Of a stretch of DNA of 57,500 bases, positions 43,460 to 55,776 are shown one piece after another (within the stretch, counting starts at the first letter, position 1; each line of letters opens with the position of its first letter). A program made the position numbers and the translations under genes. The notes beneath the pieces are model-generated. The model saw only the letters and a program-made list of their open reading frames with translations, was not told the DNA's origin and did not search any database. Source of the stretch: Symbiodinium natans (Eukaryota; Sar; Dinophyceae; Suessiales; Symbiodiniaceae); assembly GCA_905221605.1 (NCBI GenBank), contig CAJNDS010000211.1:1-57500 (forward strand). Reading direction: 5' to 3'.

Positions 43460-43990
43460 GTGAACAGTACACGCACTGCTCACTACACATGTTTCGCATG
43501 CTGTGCCTGCGGAGGCCAGCGGTACTTGGCGAAGCCTAGCTTTACCACCCTGTCAGCATCCGGGAGGAGGAGCTCCACAATCCCTGCCCCAGCAGAACAT
43601 CAGCAACACCAGCTTGTAGGCAATGTTCACTTGTGCGAGCCAGGCTATGTCCTCTGAGCATTCAGGAAATCTTTCGCCTTTAGGTTCTTTTACAGAGCCC
43701 ACTCTCTTTGGATGCCTGGCTTTGGCATGCCGACAGCCGTCACGACAGCTCCCGGCCGGAGCACCTCAATCCTCAGAGCATCTTTTGATATTCTGCGCCA
43801 TATTGCACAAAGCCTTCCGAATCAGGGCTACTGGGCAGCTCGTGCAACTCGGCGTCGGCTGGCCCGTGAGGTCCACGCTGCCATAAATATTGTACTTGTA
43901 GCCAGGGTCCTCGTACTCCTTCAATCTGAAGGTGCCGAGACACCACGAAAAGACTTTGCCGAAACTGTGCCGGCCCTTGCCCGACCCGCA
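43460..43990 (-). CDS. Exon-like segments of an unknown gene
   Basis: The upstream piece (about 43985 to 43800) reads FSWCLGTFRLKEYEDPGYKY, NIYGSVDLTGQPTPSCTSC and VALIRKALCNMAQNIKRCSE, then a stop. The downstream piece (about 43595 to 43490) reads AGAGIVELLLPDADRVVKLG and FAKYRWPPQAQ. Neither begins with a start codon, and both look like internal exons. Two other minus frames are open over the first piece but have poorer composition. Not recognised. Confidence 0.4.
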
Positions 43991-45355
43991 AGGGCGTCGT
44001 GAGAATAGCCAGGCTTAAGGGCAACAATGTGCCAAGAACAAAATGTCAACCCGGCGCTGGAATCGCATGCTACATGCCAACTGCTGCCAACTTTCCCAGC
44101 TTACTAACGTCAACCGACTCGGTCGCTAACCGCTTTCGTCCCGCAGGTTCCACGGCTGGAAGCAAACTTCCTAAGGCTCCTCGAGCTTTTCAGGGACCAC
44201 TGTGAACAACGTCCACTCGCCTCGGTATTCCGGTCTGGTGTTTGCCAGAAATGTTAAATCGACACACACATGATTTGCACATAAGCGGGATCTTGGACAC
44301 CAACCCAGCAGAAGAAACTCCTCTAAGGCATTGAGGCGCAGAACTTCCTCCGTGGGTCACATTGACAAGGAGACATCACACACTACGGCGACACGCTGCT
44401 GCCGGCAGCCACTGGCAGACACTGCCAATGGTCCCATCTCCATGTTGCAGATGCATCTTTAAAAGCTCATGTGGAGGCAAGTATCCACCAGGCTCCAGCT
44501 GGTCAGGCTCATGGTCACGTGGTTCCAATATCCTCAGGGCATCGTGCGCGGTTTAGATCCCAGCAGTAGAGCTTTCAGACACATACGTATGGGCTTGAGA
44601 CAGGTCATGGCCATGCCATGGCGCCAGGGTTCTCCGGCCGCTGACTGGCTCGCGAAGCTCGCGCCAGCCCCCTGGTAGGTCAGGGCACGGCAGGGCACAG
44701 CAGTCGACAGCAGTGTGCGGTGTGGAGTCTGGCGTGCAGAATGACTAAAGAAATTCACTCACGTGCGTCTTGTTTCACTTCACACTGTCCAACGCGAGCC
44801 TGAAAAAAAAACCTTTGCAACAGCATTCCGTGGAGATTCAGCTGCTGGCTGACAAATGAACCTACGAACCGTTGTGCTTCTGCTTATCTGTGGGGTGCAC
44901 TTGAATGTTCCTGCTCTCTCTGTTGAACTTTGCAGAGCACTGTTCATCATTCCAAATCAAATTCTTCCCATGCGACAGCGCTGCAGGAGGTGACATTGGG
45001 ATACAAAAGCGATCGAAGTGTGGTTCCTCCACCTCTTCGTGGCAAAAGCTCGTTTCATTTGCGATTGTCAGGTTGCAGAGCTACTCACTGATGATGGGCC
45101 CGAGAAACGCGTATGAGGTCAAATCTTAATCTTCTCGGCAACCTACAGCAATCCGAGTTTCGTTCTTTCCATCAGGCTGCTCATGCGGATGTGTGCAGGT
45201 TTGTGTACGGTACTAGTACCGTGCCATTTATGTGGATTTACGCAGTGACGCGGCGAGCACCACGGCATGCTTCAAGAAAATGAATGCCAGCTGTCGGGTT
45301 TTGTTAGTTTTCAGAGAACATCTAGCATGGTATGCCCTGGCCCTACTCCCTACAG

Positions 45356-45756
45356 CTCCTACAGATATTTTTGGTCAATAACTTCATGAAACGAGGTCCT
45401 AGAGTCTTCTTCCGAATGCACGCAGCGAGCCCAGCTGCTGCCTGACACGGGGATGTCATAATACAGCCGGTAGGGGTCATAGCCTCGGTGCGACGCCGCG
45501 ATGCGGCGGAGGTAGCATGTTGAGTTACAAGCCGTAAGCCAAACTCGCTGAGCTCTGAGCCGTTGAGGGGAATGAGCGTTGCCTGTGGCGAGTGGCCCCG
45601 CAAGGCCATGGCGCGAAGGGAGGCTGCTTGACGGACGTTCCCAGGACTTCTGGATATCCAAACAGTAAAGGGTTCGCTTGCTGGCTTGCTGCATACGGCA
45701 CTCAGCCGAAGGAGCTGCATTCCTGCAAGATCTGGCGAGCTACAAGGGCCGCCCAC
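45356..45756 (-). CDS. Unknown protein, two overlapping frames (intron or frameshift)
   Basis: The upper part reads FTVWISRSPGNVRQAASLRA and HSPQATLIPLNGSELSEFGL. From about 45520 the better frame switches to YLRRIAASHRGYDPYRLYYD, IPVSGSSWARCVHSEEDSR and FHEVIDQKYL, then a stop at about 45359. Both halves look real, so there is either a very short intron, a frameshift mutation, or a sequencing indel near 45510-45530. Family not recognised. Confidence 0.4.
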
Positions 45757-46354
45757 GGGATCTCCCCTTTAGGGAGCCACCATGAGCGGCTGCGAATTCT
45801 CTAGCTGTCGGTGCCAAAAAACGGGGGGTGGGGCATTGGGCTTGCACAGCGCCACGTTCCAGGAGTGTGAATGGATGTGAACGGCATTGATTCTACAGAT
45901 CCTACAGGAACACGGGCAGCGCACAAACAAACTCGAAATTGCAAGCGCATCAAGTGCGTGCTCGGCTCCGAGGTGATCGCCCAGGATGTGTGCACTGGAG
46001 TGCCAGAAGACATCCTGCGTGTAGCTACGCCCCTTGGCCGCTATCTGAGTTTTTGCAACTGTTGCAACTTGCAAAGATCACGAAGACTCCTGGCCCTGCG
46101 GATGATCAAACTTGAGGAGCTCCATCCTGCAACTCCCCTCGAGGGGCCTGCATGCAGCTCACGGCAAAGGTGTGGATTGTTGCCCGTTCTCTTGCCAAGC
46201 GTGTGTCAGAGCGGCACGCTGTGACACTCGTTTCTTTTCAAAGCTGGGCCGAAACAAAGCATGAGACACAGCATGCCGCAACACTTTGGACAGGTGAATC
46301 TTTCAGCTGACCAGCCCGGCTGCATGCTAGACTAAACTTCAGCACGCTGGCAAA

Positions 46355-47097
46355 CTATGGAAATGCATCCGCAGGTCCGACAAAGCAGACCCGTGCGCCT
46401 AGAAAAGCTTGACTTTGAAGCAGGCAACCATGCGCAGGCCTCGTTTGTAAAAGGCCCGCGGAATCTAAGGCATTGACGGGTTTTCCGTCTATCTCGGTCT
46501 GCCCCGAAGCCTGCCGCGGACTCTGCAGAGGAAACCTTGCGCGGACGTCCGCGAAGATTTCGGAGAACACGCGCGTCTTGGAAGACTCCGTGCAGAAGCT
46601 CGCAGCTCAAGTTGAATGGAAACCTCGCTGGGCACAATTTCTACCACGAACCCTTGTGGGTGACGGTGTTGAGGCTGCAGCGCTACCACTTCCATGGTAT
46701 TTTCTATATGCTCCAATTTGTCGGAAAAAGTAAAAGCGACCCATGTGTTTGGGATCATTTTATGCCTTGCGGAGATTTCAGGAGTTCTTTTGCGAGTCTA
46801 GGCTGAAGCTTGCACTGTTTCCGCTTCATTGGCAACCACTCATGCCTGCGTCCGCGATTGTGGACGTAGCAGGAGGTCATATCCATGCGAGTTTAAACCG
46901 GTGTGGCTAGGCTGGGCAACTTTCTGTGTTTCTGCTTCATCAAGCATATGATCGGCTGGAGCTGGGGTTTTTGATCTTCCGGCGCTTTCTGCCTGCCTCG
47001 CACTTGCTGCGCCTTTCGACATAGGACGGCTTGGCAAGCCAGGGTTCGCATCTCTAGTCGGCGCTTCCTTGTTGCCCAAGCGAGCTGCAACATCCAT
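46355..47097 (-). CDS. Exon-like segments of an unknown gene
   Basis: Three minus-strand segments in order: about 47097-46890 (MDVAARLGNKEAPTRDANPG, then PADHMLDEAETQKVAQPS), 46750-46610 (FTFSDKLEHIENTMEVVALQ, then GFVVEIVPSEVSIQLELR) and 46575-46400 (RVFSEIFADVRARFPLQS, then QTEIDGKPVNALDSAGLLQ). Frames change between them as expected for spliced exons. The ATG at 47097 could be a true start. No recognised domain. Confidence 0.4.
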
Positions 47098-47585
47098 GAC
47101 TCCATGACCCTCAGGTCTCCGTCCAGTCTAAGAAAGCAAATGGCCTACATGGTCTGGTCCAAGATGATCATCGAGGGGCCCGCTGTGAGGATCAGGCGGT
47201 GAGCACTCCAGGGACCATTTGGGAGGGTGGGGCGAGGGATCATCCGGGAACGGCCCAGCGCAAAGATCATCTTGGGGGAGGGCGGGGGGAAGGGGTCGCG
47301 AAGCACGGGCTATGAGACTGCCTCTAATGCCCTTGCATGCTTTCGGACATGCAAAGAATGCTGCTCAAGGGGCATGTGTATCGAAAGCGAGTCTCAAACC
47401 TCAAAGTTCGAGTCGTCCGAATCCAAGGTATCCTCATCCTCATCAGCATCATCCACATAGCACCTCGGCTGGGGAAGCCAGAGCTTGTGGCTGCTGCCAC
47501 CACACATTTCTACTCACAACGGAGCTTGCAACATCGCTCGAGGAGTTGGGGAATGGATGCAGAACTCAATCAGTAGCTGTGGATT

Positions 47586-48505
47586 GTGTCGGGTTGTTGT
47601 TTTTTTGGCTTCTCTCCAGTGCAATGCGAAGAATTGGAAAGGAACTCTTCTATCCACCATGACACTGCGGACTTTAGTACGAGATTGACCCTTTTGTTTG
47701 AAAGGAAGTCCAATGTGTTCCGCGGATTCCACGGAGATGAAGAAGCCACCATTTCTCACACTCTTGCACTGCGGGCTCTACTAGTAGATTCAGAAGCCCA
47801 TTGCGCATCTCCCATGGTTTCCGATGCCCTCAACCAGTTCCCATGGTTTCCAAAAGGCCTCCAGAAGATTCTATTGCAGTCCCAAGATGCGACGACGAAA
47901 GACAGATGTCGACAATCAGCAAAACATTGAACAAGCATACCGGCAGCCTGAGCGAAGCAGAACCAGTCCAGAGTGTTTTGGACCCCTTGCCCACATGCCC
48001 CACGAATGCCCATCTTTGCATGATACTCTTTGCACAGCGAGGCGACAATGTGCCAGAAGCTTCGTCCACAAAGCCTCAGAGGTGCGCTCTGGCTCTGCAT
48101 GCTCTCTGTGCCGGGATGTTCGCTTGGCATTTGGCTAATCCGAGGAGCAAAGACGCAGAGGAATCCAAGCCAGTGCCAGGGCGGCAAGGTACGACAAGCA
48201 CAAGGCACTGTACAACAAGACCTTGCAGGTTCGCAGTTCCAAGTAACTCGTGTCGCCCCTCTAGATGGAGTCTCGTAGGCACGTGCATTGCTTGCAAGTT
48301 GCTGTGGGCATTCGGTGGCTCACAGACTGCCCGACCTTGGCAAGCGCCTTGGCAAGAAGCCGGAGCGAACATGGGGGCAGGAGAGTCCAACAAGATGTCA
48401 CACGAACTATATATGGCGAGAGAAGGAGAGAGAAAGAGAGAGAGGGAGAGAGAAACAAAAAGAGATCATGTGTTCGAATGCTACTCCTCCGAAATGGCTT
48501 TTTGA
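47586..48505 (+). CDS. Hypothetical plus-strand coding segments
   Basis: The frame 47586-47930 carries EELERNSSIHHDTADFSTRL, TLLFERKSNVFRGFHGDEEA and FPWFPKGLQKILLQSQDATT. An overlapping frame, 47801-48505, carries RCDDERQMSTISKTLNKHTG, SLSEAEPVQSVLDPLPTCP and SKDAEESKPVPGRQG, and ends in a GA-repeat-derived RERERE tail that is probably not real. Frame overlap suggests an intron near 47850-47930. Minus-strand frames here are weaker. Not recognised. Confidence 0.3.
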
Positions 48506-48783
48506 CCTCAACGAAAAGGTTTATTCATTTGCATGTCTTACGAGCGAAATGTCAATTGAATTCAATTCTTGCCGTGGCCCCTCGGAAATTGCTGTACCTT
48601 CAAAGCTGCCCTTGAGGCGTTGCTTTCTTTTGGAGAGCCCGGATCTTCCCGCTTTTTCAATATTGCTGTAAAGGAAGGTAAGGCCCTTCTCATCTTTGCA
48701 ATCAAAACCTCGGACTTGCGAAGCCACTGATATCCATATGGTTTCGGGAGTTCACTGAAACTTCAGAGTTGTGTGAATTCTTT

Positions 48784-50582
48784 TCAAGTAGTTTCGAGGA
48801 ATTGAGAATTTGGAGATTTCCTTCCTTCGCATGAAACGTCTGGAGACCGATCATGAAGCATGAGCCCCATGATGTCAACACCTCGAAGCCAATGTGCCCA
48901 CAAAAGGAGCCAGGCACCTCCAAGATATGCAGAGACAGAAAGGTATTCTAAGATGTGCCCAGATGCGAAGAGCATGAGCAGCGAGAAGAACAGCATCAGA
49001 AACAGGCTGGCCCAGCGAAGCACCAGCAATACGCTCCATACCTGACGGCGGCTTCTAGCCAAGGGCAAACCCTAAACTCTCTTCTTATGTCTCACCCCAT
49101 CTCCCCCTCAGCTCAAGCTGGCTTGGTGTCTGCTGTGCTGCGGAGGATTCCCAGAGTGTCAACTCTGTGGGGCCCGAAGACCAGAGCAGCATGTATCGGG
49201 GCAGAGATGGCACGACGCACGTGCTGAGCAGCTCGACCATAGGGGTCGACACGTTGCAAGATCTCAATCCTGAGCGCACCCCGCCAAGAGAAACAAGCAT
49301 AAACAAGTCACTCCTACAACTGTACAACCGACAACAGATAGCTAATGACGCAATCGATCCCGAAAGGGCCAAAACGATTTGCACAAGTGCTGGGCCGGCA
49401 TCGCACCAAAGCTGCTGCTTGCTGCCGGACCATCGCATTGAAACGTCGCATGTGCCGACTCTGCCGGCTCCCGACGTCATCGTGGGCGCCATGCGATGCT
49501 TTGAGCATGCCAGAGATTTGTTTCCAGTCGCACATCAGTGGCGAACCGGTTGCTGGGTGTGTGTGCTGCAAGTCACAGCACAGGCAGCTGGTGTTCTCAA
49601 TGCGGAACTGACGGATTTGAGCTGGAACACGCTGTGCAGAAGCTTGTAGCCGCATGGCCAAGGAGAATAGATACACAAGTTGTGCAAGTGCCACACCAAA
49701 ACAGACGCCGCCCGTTGCACAAGCTTGTCTGAGCGCTTGAAGGCTGACGGCGTTCTCCACGCTTGACAAGGCGCAGAGACCAATGGCCAGGACGTGGTAG
49801 TTCAAGTAGAACACAAGAAGACACCAACCCATCGCTTCAGGCATTGCAGCCACGTTGTGCTCTGCACTGTGCTGCAGAAAGCTTGCCACTTCATACATGC
49901 ACATTAGGCGCGTGAAATATCTCTCTGAGCAGATCATGATGAGTTTCCGTGAGCGCATCAAGACTCCCCTAAGCTTCTGCAGAGTTGCCCGCCTCGGCTC
50001 TGGCTGGTGAGGGATGCACACTTCTCTCAGAAAGACGAACTGAGTCTGGCCCATCATGGCACGGATCCTCTGCCAGAACACGAGGACCGTGAAAGGGACG
50101 AGGTGAGGAACGACAGCTGTCCTGACAGGCATACTCATGAAATCCTCTGGTAGCTCCCAGCACAACAAGAGGTTCTCCACAAAAAGCCATCTGAGATACT
50201 GTGCCAAGCTTCCAGATATTGTCTGGGATGCTCCCGCACATCTGCAAAATGCCTAGCACTGAGCGGCACGTCCAAAATGTGCATCGAGCTGCCGCAGGAG
50301 GACGTGAACACAAGCGTTCATAATCATTCTCCAATACGAGAGTCTACTCGTGCCTGTCGTGACGCTTACGAAGGCAGTTGCAACAGCGGCAGCATGAGCA
50401 TTGAGAAGAATTTGGCAGCACACTTGCCTGGCTCGGTTCCGCCAGGTATGCCAACATGCCAAAAAAGCGAGCGGTCTTTCCTCTGAATATCGTCCAAGGC
50501 ACTTTCGGAAAACTGACTCCGAGCTTTGGTCATCATAACTGATGAAGATATCACATCCGGACGTCCTGGCAGCCGCTGTCAT
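48784..50582 (-). CDS. TIR-like multi-span membrane protein (multi-exon)
   Basis: The start region (ATG near 50582) reads TSGCDIFISYDD, like the first strand of a TIR domain. Around 50207-49314, after a likely intron that holds a stop at 50253, the frame gives FLREVCIPHQPEPRRATLQK, LRGVLMRSRKLIMICSERYF and TRLMCMYEVASFL. This is the TIR-like core typical of dinoflagellate proteins ('CIHQ', 'S-L-VL-S--Y--RLWC-YE'). Membrane spans follow (GWCLLVFYLNYHVLAIGLCA, CFGVALAQLVYLFSLAM), then the family's cysteine-rich segment (CLCCDLQHTHPATGSPLMCD). Later frames (to 48784) add further spans, including RWASLFLMLFFSLLMLFASG. Frame changes near 49400 and 49070 imply introns. Such proteins are abundant in dinoflagellates but of unknown function. 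The usual 'RLWC' reads RLMC here, so the core has drifted. Exact exon ends not resolved. Confidence 0.6.
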
Positions 50583-50597
50583 GCTTGCACCCCCTTT

Positions 50598-50600
<3 letters not shown>

Positions 50601-50654
<54 letters not shown>
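50601..50654. repeat. (GA)n microsatellite
   Basis: An uninterrupted GA run of 54 bases just upstream (minus strand sense) of the TIR-like gene start. A shorter GA-rich block lies at 48415-48460. Confidence 0.98.
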
Positions 50655-50655
<1 letters not shown>

Positions 50656-52200
50656 GCGAGACCGAAGCACAGCGTTGAGCCCCCTTAAGACCCGAAACCC
50701 GGAACCCCAAATGGGCACCTGGGCTGTTACCCATTCTGTCCGTCGAGGTGCTCCCTTGTGCAACCTGCGATGTCGACTCTTTCGCCAAAGGGGCGCCTCG
50801 CAGGCTCTCACTTTTGAGGCTTTTGAGGAACTTCGCGGAGCTTTTTGCGGAATTCGGTTTTTTGATGGGCTTAGCTTGTCAGTGTTGGAGTGGGGTCCCT
50901 GAACCGACTTCCACTGCCCAAGGTCCCAAACAAACGGCGTATTGGATGAGACTAGGGATCTTCCAAAGTAGGGGGTTCAGGGATTTGCGGGTTGCGATTT
51001 AGGGTTGCGCGCTTCGCCCGCATCTAGACCAGGCCCTAGCTTCTTGGGTGGCGTCAAAGACTCAAAGAGAGCCAGACTATCAGGGCATGGAGGTCCTCCC
51101 CCCCACTCCCCGCCTGCCATTTTTGGTCTATTTCTCAAGTCAAGCAATGCTCGAGAAATGCACAAGGGGGTCGAAATACTTTTCAGGCTTCCCGACCCCT
51201 GTCATTTAACTTATTCCTTGCTCTAGAGTCAGCTTCTCCAACGCTTCACCTATCTTCCCCTGAAAGGTGAGAGTCATACGGTTTTCTTCAAAGGCATGGG
51301 GGGGGGCACGGGAGGCATTGGGAGGCACAAAACCGCAACACTCTCTAGGGGGTCGCGGTAGGTTTGGGCCCTGCAAGAGAGAGGGAGGGAGGATGCTGCG
51401 TTTCAGCGTTAAACGTCTGGGAGACTGCAAATGATTTGTGGGTGCCTCTGCCCTGCTTTCTCCCATGTTGGGCAATCAACATTTCCTCTTTCGATCTCCC
51501 TTCCTCTTCACTTCAGAGCTGCGGCATTCGAACTCAAAGGCTACTTGCCTACGACGACTCACGAACGTTGGGACGTCTAAGGAAGCCGCATCCCCTGCTG
51601 ACCCTGCCCTGCAGCTGCACCTCCAGATTGGGCGGCAGTAGCTCAGACCTTAGTGGTGTCTGGGCTCAGGTCGCTAGCAGCTTTGACCCACAAGCGTCAT
51701 GCTAGCTCTCTGCGAACTTACATTGGTGCAGTTGCTTCTTGGGCTTCTTGGGGGAACCGACTTGACCAGCATGGGGCCAACTACACTGCAGAACTGCAAA
51801 GCTACAAAAAGCTTCTCTCCTCTGAGTGGCAAAGATGCAGCGGGACAGTCTGGAAGGTAAACTCGACATCCTGCTGCGATTTGAAAGCCGGGTCGGCATC
51901 TGCTCCTCTGGCCCCTTGTGGGCCGTGAGACATGCCGTTTGCCTAGGGCCTGAGCCAAAAAAGTAACATGGTGACCACAGACCACACCATGTCACTTCAT
52001 GTCACTATCGCCTGTCGGTGGAATTGCATCTGGTTCTGCCCAGTGCTCACCAGCCTCGTCATGTCCCAAAGAACGCTCTGCTCCGCATTTGCAGCCTCCT
52101 CAGGCTCATCCTGCAACTGATAACATGTCACCTCTCGCTGGAGCCGGTGCTGCAATTGAGACTGCAGCAACGGAGCACTACAGAACAGGCCGGGCACGCT
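50655..52200. other. Stretch with no gene I can support
   Basis: Short frames on both strands, none with sustained protein-like composition. The best is plus-strand 51653-51928 (ANYTAELQSYKKLLSSEWQR), which I would not call alone. G- and C-runs lie at 51096-51120 and 51300. Confidence 0.4.
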
Positions 52201-52269
52201 GACGCTCTTCAATAAAATGAGGCTAGATTTGACATCTTCCTGATGCTGGTGCTTTGGGGGGAAGTTCAG

Positions 52270-52521
52270 CTATTCGGGGTTCCTGTCCTCCTCGACGTCT
52301 GCAACAACGCACTGCTTTAGTGACTCGACGGGCTCTTTGTAGATGACCTCTGCACTTATCGCTGCCACCGCATCCACTCTGCATCCAGAAGCCCGGTTGC
52401 TGTGCTTCGATAGAACTTTTGGTGCCTTGGCCACCACTGCGGACTCGGCAAGGCCCTTGGAGATTGACATCCTTGCAAGCAATCGAAATACACACGGCCC
52501 GCGGAGAGTCACCGTCTTCAA
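52270..52521 (-). CDS. Exon-like segment, unknown
   Basis: After a CCCAG acceptor-like site, the minus strand reads KTVTLRGPCVFRLLARMSIS, KGLAESAVVAKAPKVLSKHS and EVIYKEPVESLKQCVVADVE, then EEDRNPE and a stop at 52270. It looks like a C-terminal exon. Family not recognised. Confidence 0.45.
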   Translation of the reverse strand: MKTVTLRGPCVFRLLARMSISKGLAESAVVAKAPKVLSKHSNRASGCRVDAVAAISAEVIYKEPVESLKQCVVADVEEDRNPE

Positions 52522-53248
52522 CTGGGTCCGGTCTCCTTACAGATTCCGAAATCTTGCACCCGTCTTTTGCCAGCACAGCATTGCATAGCAGAAAACTTGT
52601 CTTTGTTGCTTTGAGCCACTGGAGCTTGATTATTGCCGTGTTTACATCTTCCCATCAAGCCCCAGCAACTAGCACAAAGAAACCTAAAACTACGGGTCGG
52701 AGAATGCATGTTGCAGATCTCCTATGGTACTGCTCGCTTTGCGGGAGCCATAAAGTGCACGCCCACGCGTGCCCTCTCTATGCACTCGAAAGCTTTCTCG
52801 GCCAACAGCAGGACGATTGCGCCCATCTCGGAAAACCCCTAGAATTAACATGGCCTTGGCCATTGGTTTCTACCCGGGAATATGCTCTAATTCAGCCCCC
52901 CAATGTCTCCTTCATAGTGTTCGGGTGTCCATTGCTGTTGGCTGAACTAAGAGTAGTTCAAGATGCAGGGTTCGTTCGAAACTTTGTGCATGAAGACCCC
53001 TTGCAAAAACACCCCAAGCCCAGCTTTTGCGACCCTTACTTAGAATCTTAGAACCCCCCACATGGGTGGCGCCAGGCCGACTTTGGGCTGGCGCCTAACG
53101 CAGGATAAATAGGATAAATGATTCAGCGGCATCTCAAGGAACGAGACCTGGCTCTGACTTGAGAGCGGGGCTGGAGACACGCGGAACATCATGGAACAGA
53201 AGAGCCTGATCAAGCGCTCTGTTGCACCACTCTCCTGTCTTAGGTTGC

Positions 53249-54260
53249 TTATCGTCCTGAAGTGATATGTCTTAGCTTTGTGTAGCTTTGTTTTCGCTCA
53301 TGATAGCTCTGGCAGTCTGCCAAGTGGCTGTCTTCGCTCTCAGTCTCCTCGCATGAATCCGTCACATTGGAGTCTTCCTCCTGCAAGCTGCCACTCACTC
53401 CGCCGATTTCAGCCATACCTATGAACAGTACGCACACCCACGCAGCAAGCAGCCAACGTGACATGTGCGAAGCCTCTGGCTCTTCCTTGGCAGCCAAGCA
53501 CTTTGATCTCCTTCCAGACATGCGCGGAATCTTGCAGGCACGTTCACAGAAGTTGCTGCCAGCAAGCCTGCAGCTGTCACTCACAAGGTGTCAGAAGGCC
53601 TCCCCTGACAGCAAACCCGCCGACAAGGTAGGCAGCAGACGAACTGTGCAACGAACCTGGGCCAAAGAGCCGGGTGGACAGAGGGCACAAAAACCAAACA
53701 GACCTGGCCTTGGAGACGTGAGCTCATGCCAGCTCCATGAGGCACAGACAAGACGCAGACGTACAACATCGTTGGAACGTTCATGAAGAAGATGCAACCT
53801 GGGACGCAGCCAAAGCGCGCATGGTGCGGATACAGATGGCCCCCAGTTCGAGAGACCGCCACATTAACTTTGACCTCCACAATCTCCACACCGAGAACGC
53901 CACACAGGTCCCTTGCGACCGAGATTCGGAGACATTGCTCAATGCAGCGGCAGCAGCACCGGGCTTGGCGACTCAAGCAAGAGCAGCAATCCCTGGCCAC
54001 ACCCGGTTGACGAATTTCAAAACTGTCCGTCAGAGCAATTTAGCAGGCACCATGCGGGGTCATGCTCACCTCGGTCCGCGCCCTACCTACCTTCGGAGAA
54101 CCTTCGGGCCGTTCTGTGCGCAGCTGGCCCGCCTGCCCTCGGCATAGCACTCCTCAAGCGTCACAGCATCTTGTGTACCGGCTTGGAACACAGCCTGCGC
54201 ACGAGATCCCACACGAGATGGGTGCTGCGCTGGTGCTGCTCTCAGAGGTGGGTTCTGCGT
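53249..54260 (-). CDS. Candidate gene with a C-terminal membrane span and acidic tail
   Basis: The downstream segment (53584-53249) reads SGRRSKCLAAKEEPEASHMS, a hydrophobic span RWLLAAWVCVLFIGMAEIGG, then an acidic serine-rich tail (SLQEEDSNVTDSCEETESED) to a stop at 53249. Upstream pieces on the same strand include about 53930-53810 (ISVARDLCGVLGVEIVEVKV, then AVSRTGGHLYPHHARF) and 54230-54120 (AVFQAGTQDAVTLEECYAEG). They may be exons of one gene. The plus strand is also open at 53737-54147 with plausible composition, so the upstream part is uncertain. Family not recognised. Confidence 0.4.
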
Positions 54261-55139
54261 GAGGGGAACAAAATGGATGGAGACCATTGGGACATCGTGA
54301 CATCGGCCGCGCAATGCCCAGCAGCACAAAGTCATAGAACTTCACCACGAAAAGACATATGGCAGATGCCGTAACATCGACTTTCTGGCCGTGTTGTGCA
54401 ACTGCCTGATCCCAATTCTTTAAGACTTAAGAGCCTGGCCCTGGCCTGCGAGTTCCGCAGAATGCCGTCGGGATCAGGGCCTGGCAAGAGAAATCGCCAA
54501 TCGTGGAGGACATGAGGCCACTTGTGGAGGCTACAGACACAGCTAGCTGATCGACAGTCCCAGCCTGCTGCCCGATGCAACATCATGGAAACCTTCATGT
54601 GGAATTTAACTTTAATCTTACCTGTAAGAGCACATTCAGAAGTTCAGCACTTGTGGCACATGCGACGAAGGTGTCGCAAGCTCTTCTGAGACGGCCTGTT
54701 TCGCTCGCTGCGTCCAGGTTTGTTGACCATCGTCCTCAGCATGGGTTCAAGAGGACAGAAAAAGTGGAAAACACAATGCCCATGAGCTTCACAGGACATC
54801 ATGCAATTGATCTGCAACTGGGGGCTGAAGGCAATTGAAGCCGAGCGTCGCTCACGTCCCGTAGTGCTTTGTGCAGCATGCCAACAACACGTGGTGCGCC
54901 CACGTTGTAGTCCCACTTGAGGAGGCGATCAACCTACCAATCAGCTCTATGGCGATCTTCTTAGGAGCATCTGAGAAGACGCCACAAACCCTAAACCCTA
55001 AAGCCCGAAACCCTAATCGTGCGTCATCCGCCTTCACCGGTTTGGAGCCACAGCCGAGGTCTTTCACCCGTGCAGCCCACCAGCGCTGGTCCAGAAGCCT
55101 CGAGTCGCACATGGTCTCGTGTTCTTGAGAGCGTTCTCC

Positions 55140-55590
55140 GACGCATGTTTTCAGAGCAGCATCGGATTCTCAAGTATTTTTGTATCTCCAGTGTCTCTTC
55201 TCTATACCATTCTCAAGTATTCTCTAATACTTCCTGCAACAACACTTTCTAGAGGAATTCTAATGCTGTATAGCAGTTCATAAGACTCGATAGCACCACG
55301 GTGTTTCATCTTTCTTGTACTCTGGGATTAACATGTTATAGAATGATAGCATAACAGTTTCAGAGTATTGCAGAATAGAGCATTGTTGCATTAAGCCATT
55401 CCCTTAAAGCATTTAAAATCACAGCATTGTAGTATGATGGTTGCCTCGCATTCGAGTAATACAGTTATGTCAAGTTATGTCGCATGATAGAAGTTTGATA
55501 TTGTTATACAATATAGCATCATCCAGCATAGTATAGTAGCATACTCGTATTGGTCATAATACGGTATTGTATTGCAGCCTTGTCCTAAAA
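55140..55590. other. AT-rich stretch without genes
   Basis: Rich in A+T compared with the rest of the window, with many short TAG/ATA/GTAT-type words and stops in all frames. It immediately precedes the telomere-type arrays. No coding potential seen. Confidence 0.7.
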
Positions 55591-55599
55591 TTAGAGTAC

Positions 55600-55665
55600 A
55601 CCCTGAACCCTAAACCCTAAACCCTAAACCCTAAACCCTGAACCCTAAACCCTAAACCCTAAACC
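55600..55665. repeat. Telomere-type array, CCCTAAA orientation
   Basis: About nine heptamers, mostly CCCTAAA with two CCCTGAA variants. A tiny relative (CCCTAAACCCTAAAGCCC) lies at about 54988-55010. Confidence 0.95.
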
Positions 55666-55776
55666 ACCAATCACCAAGGAACAGAATGCCACTCGTAATC
55701 ACCGGCACGCCGGCCCGCAGGGCCTCAGAGGTGACGCCCAGGCCACCCTGAGCAGGACGACATTTGAGCGGATGCG

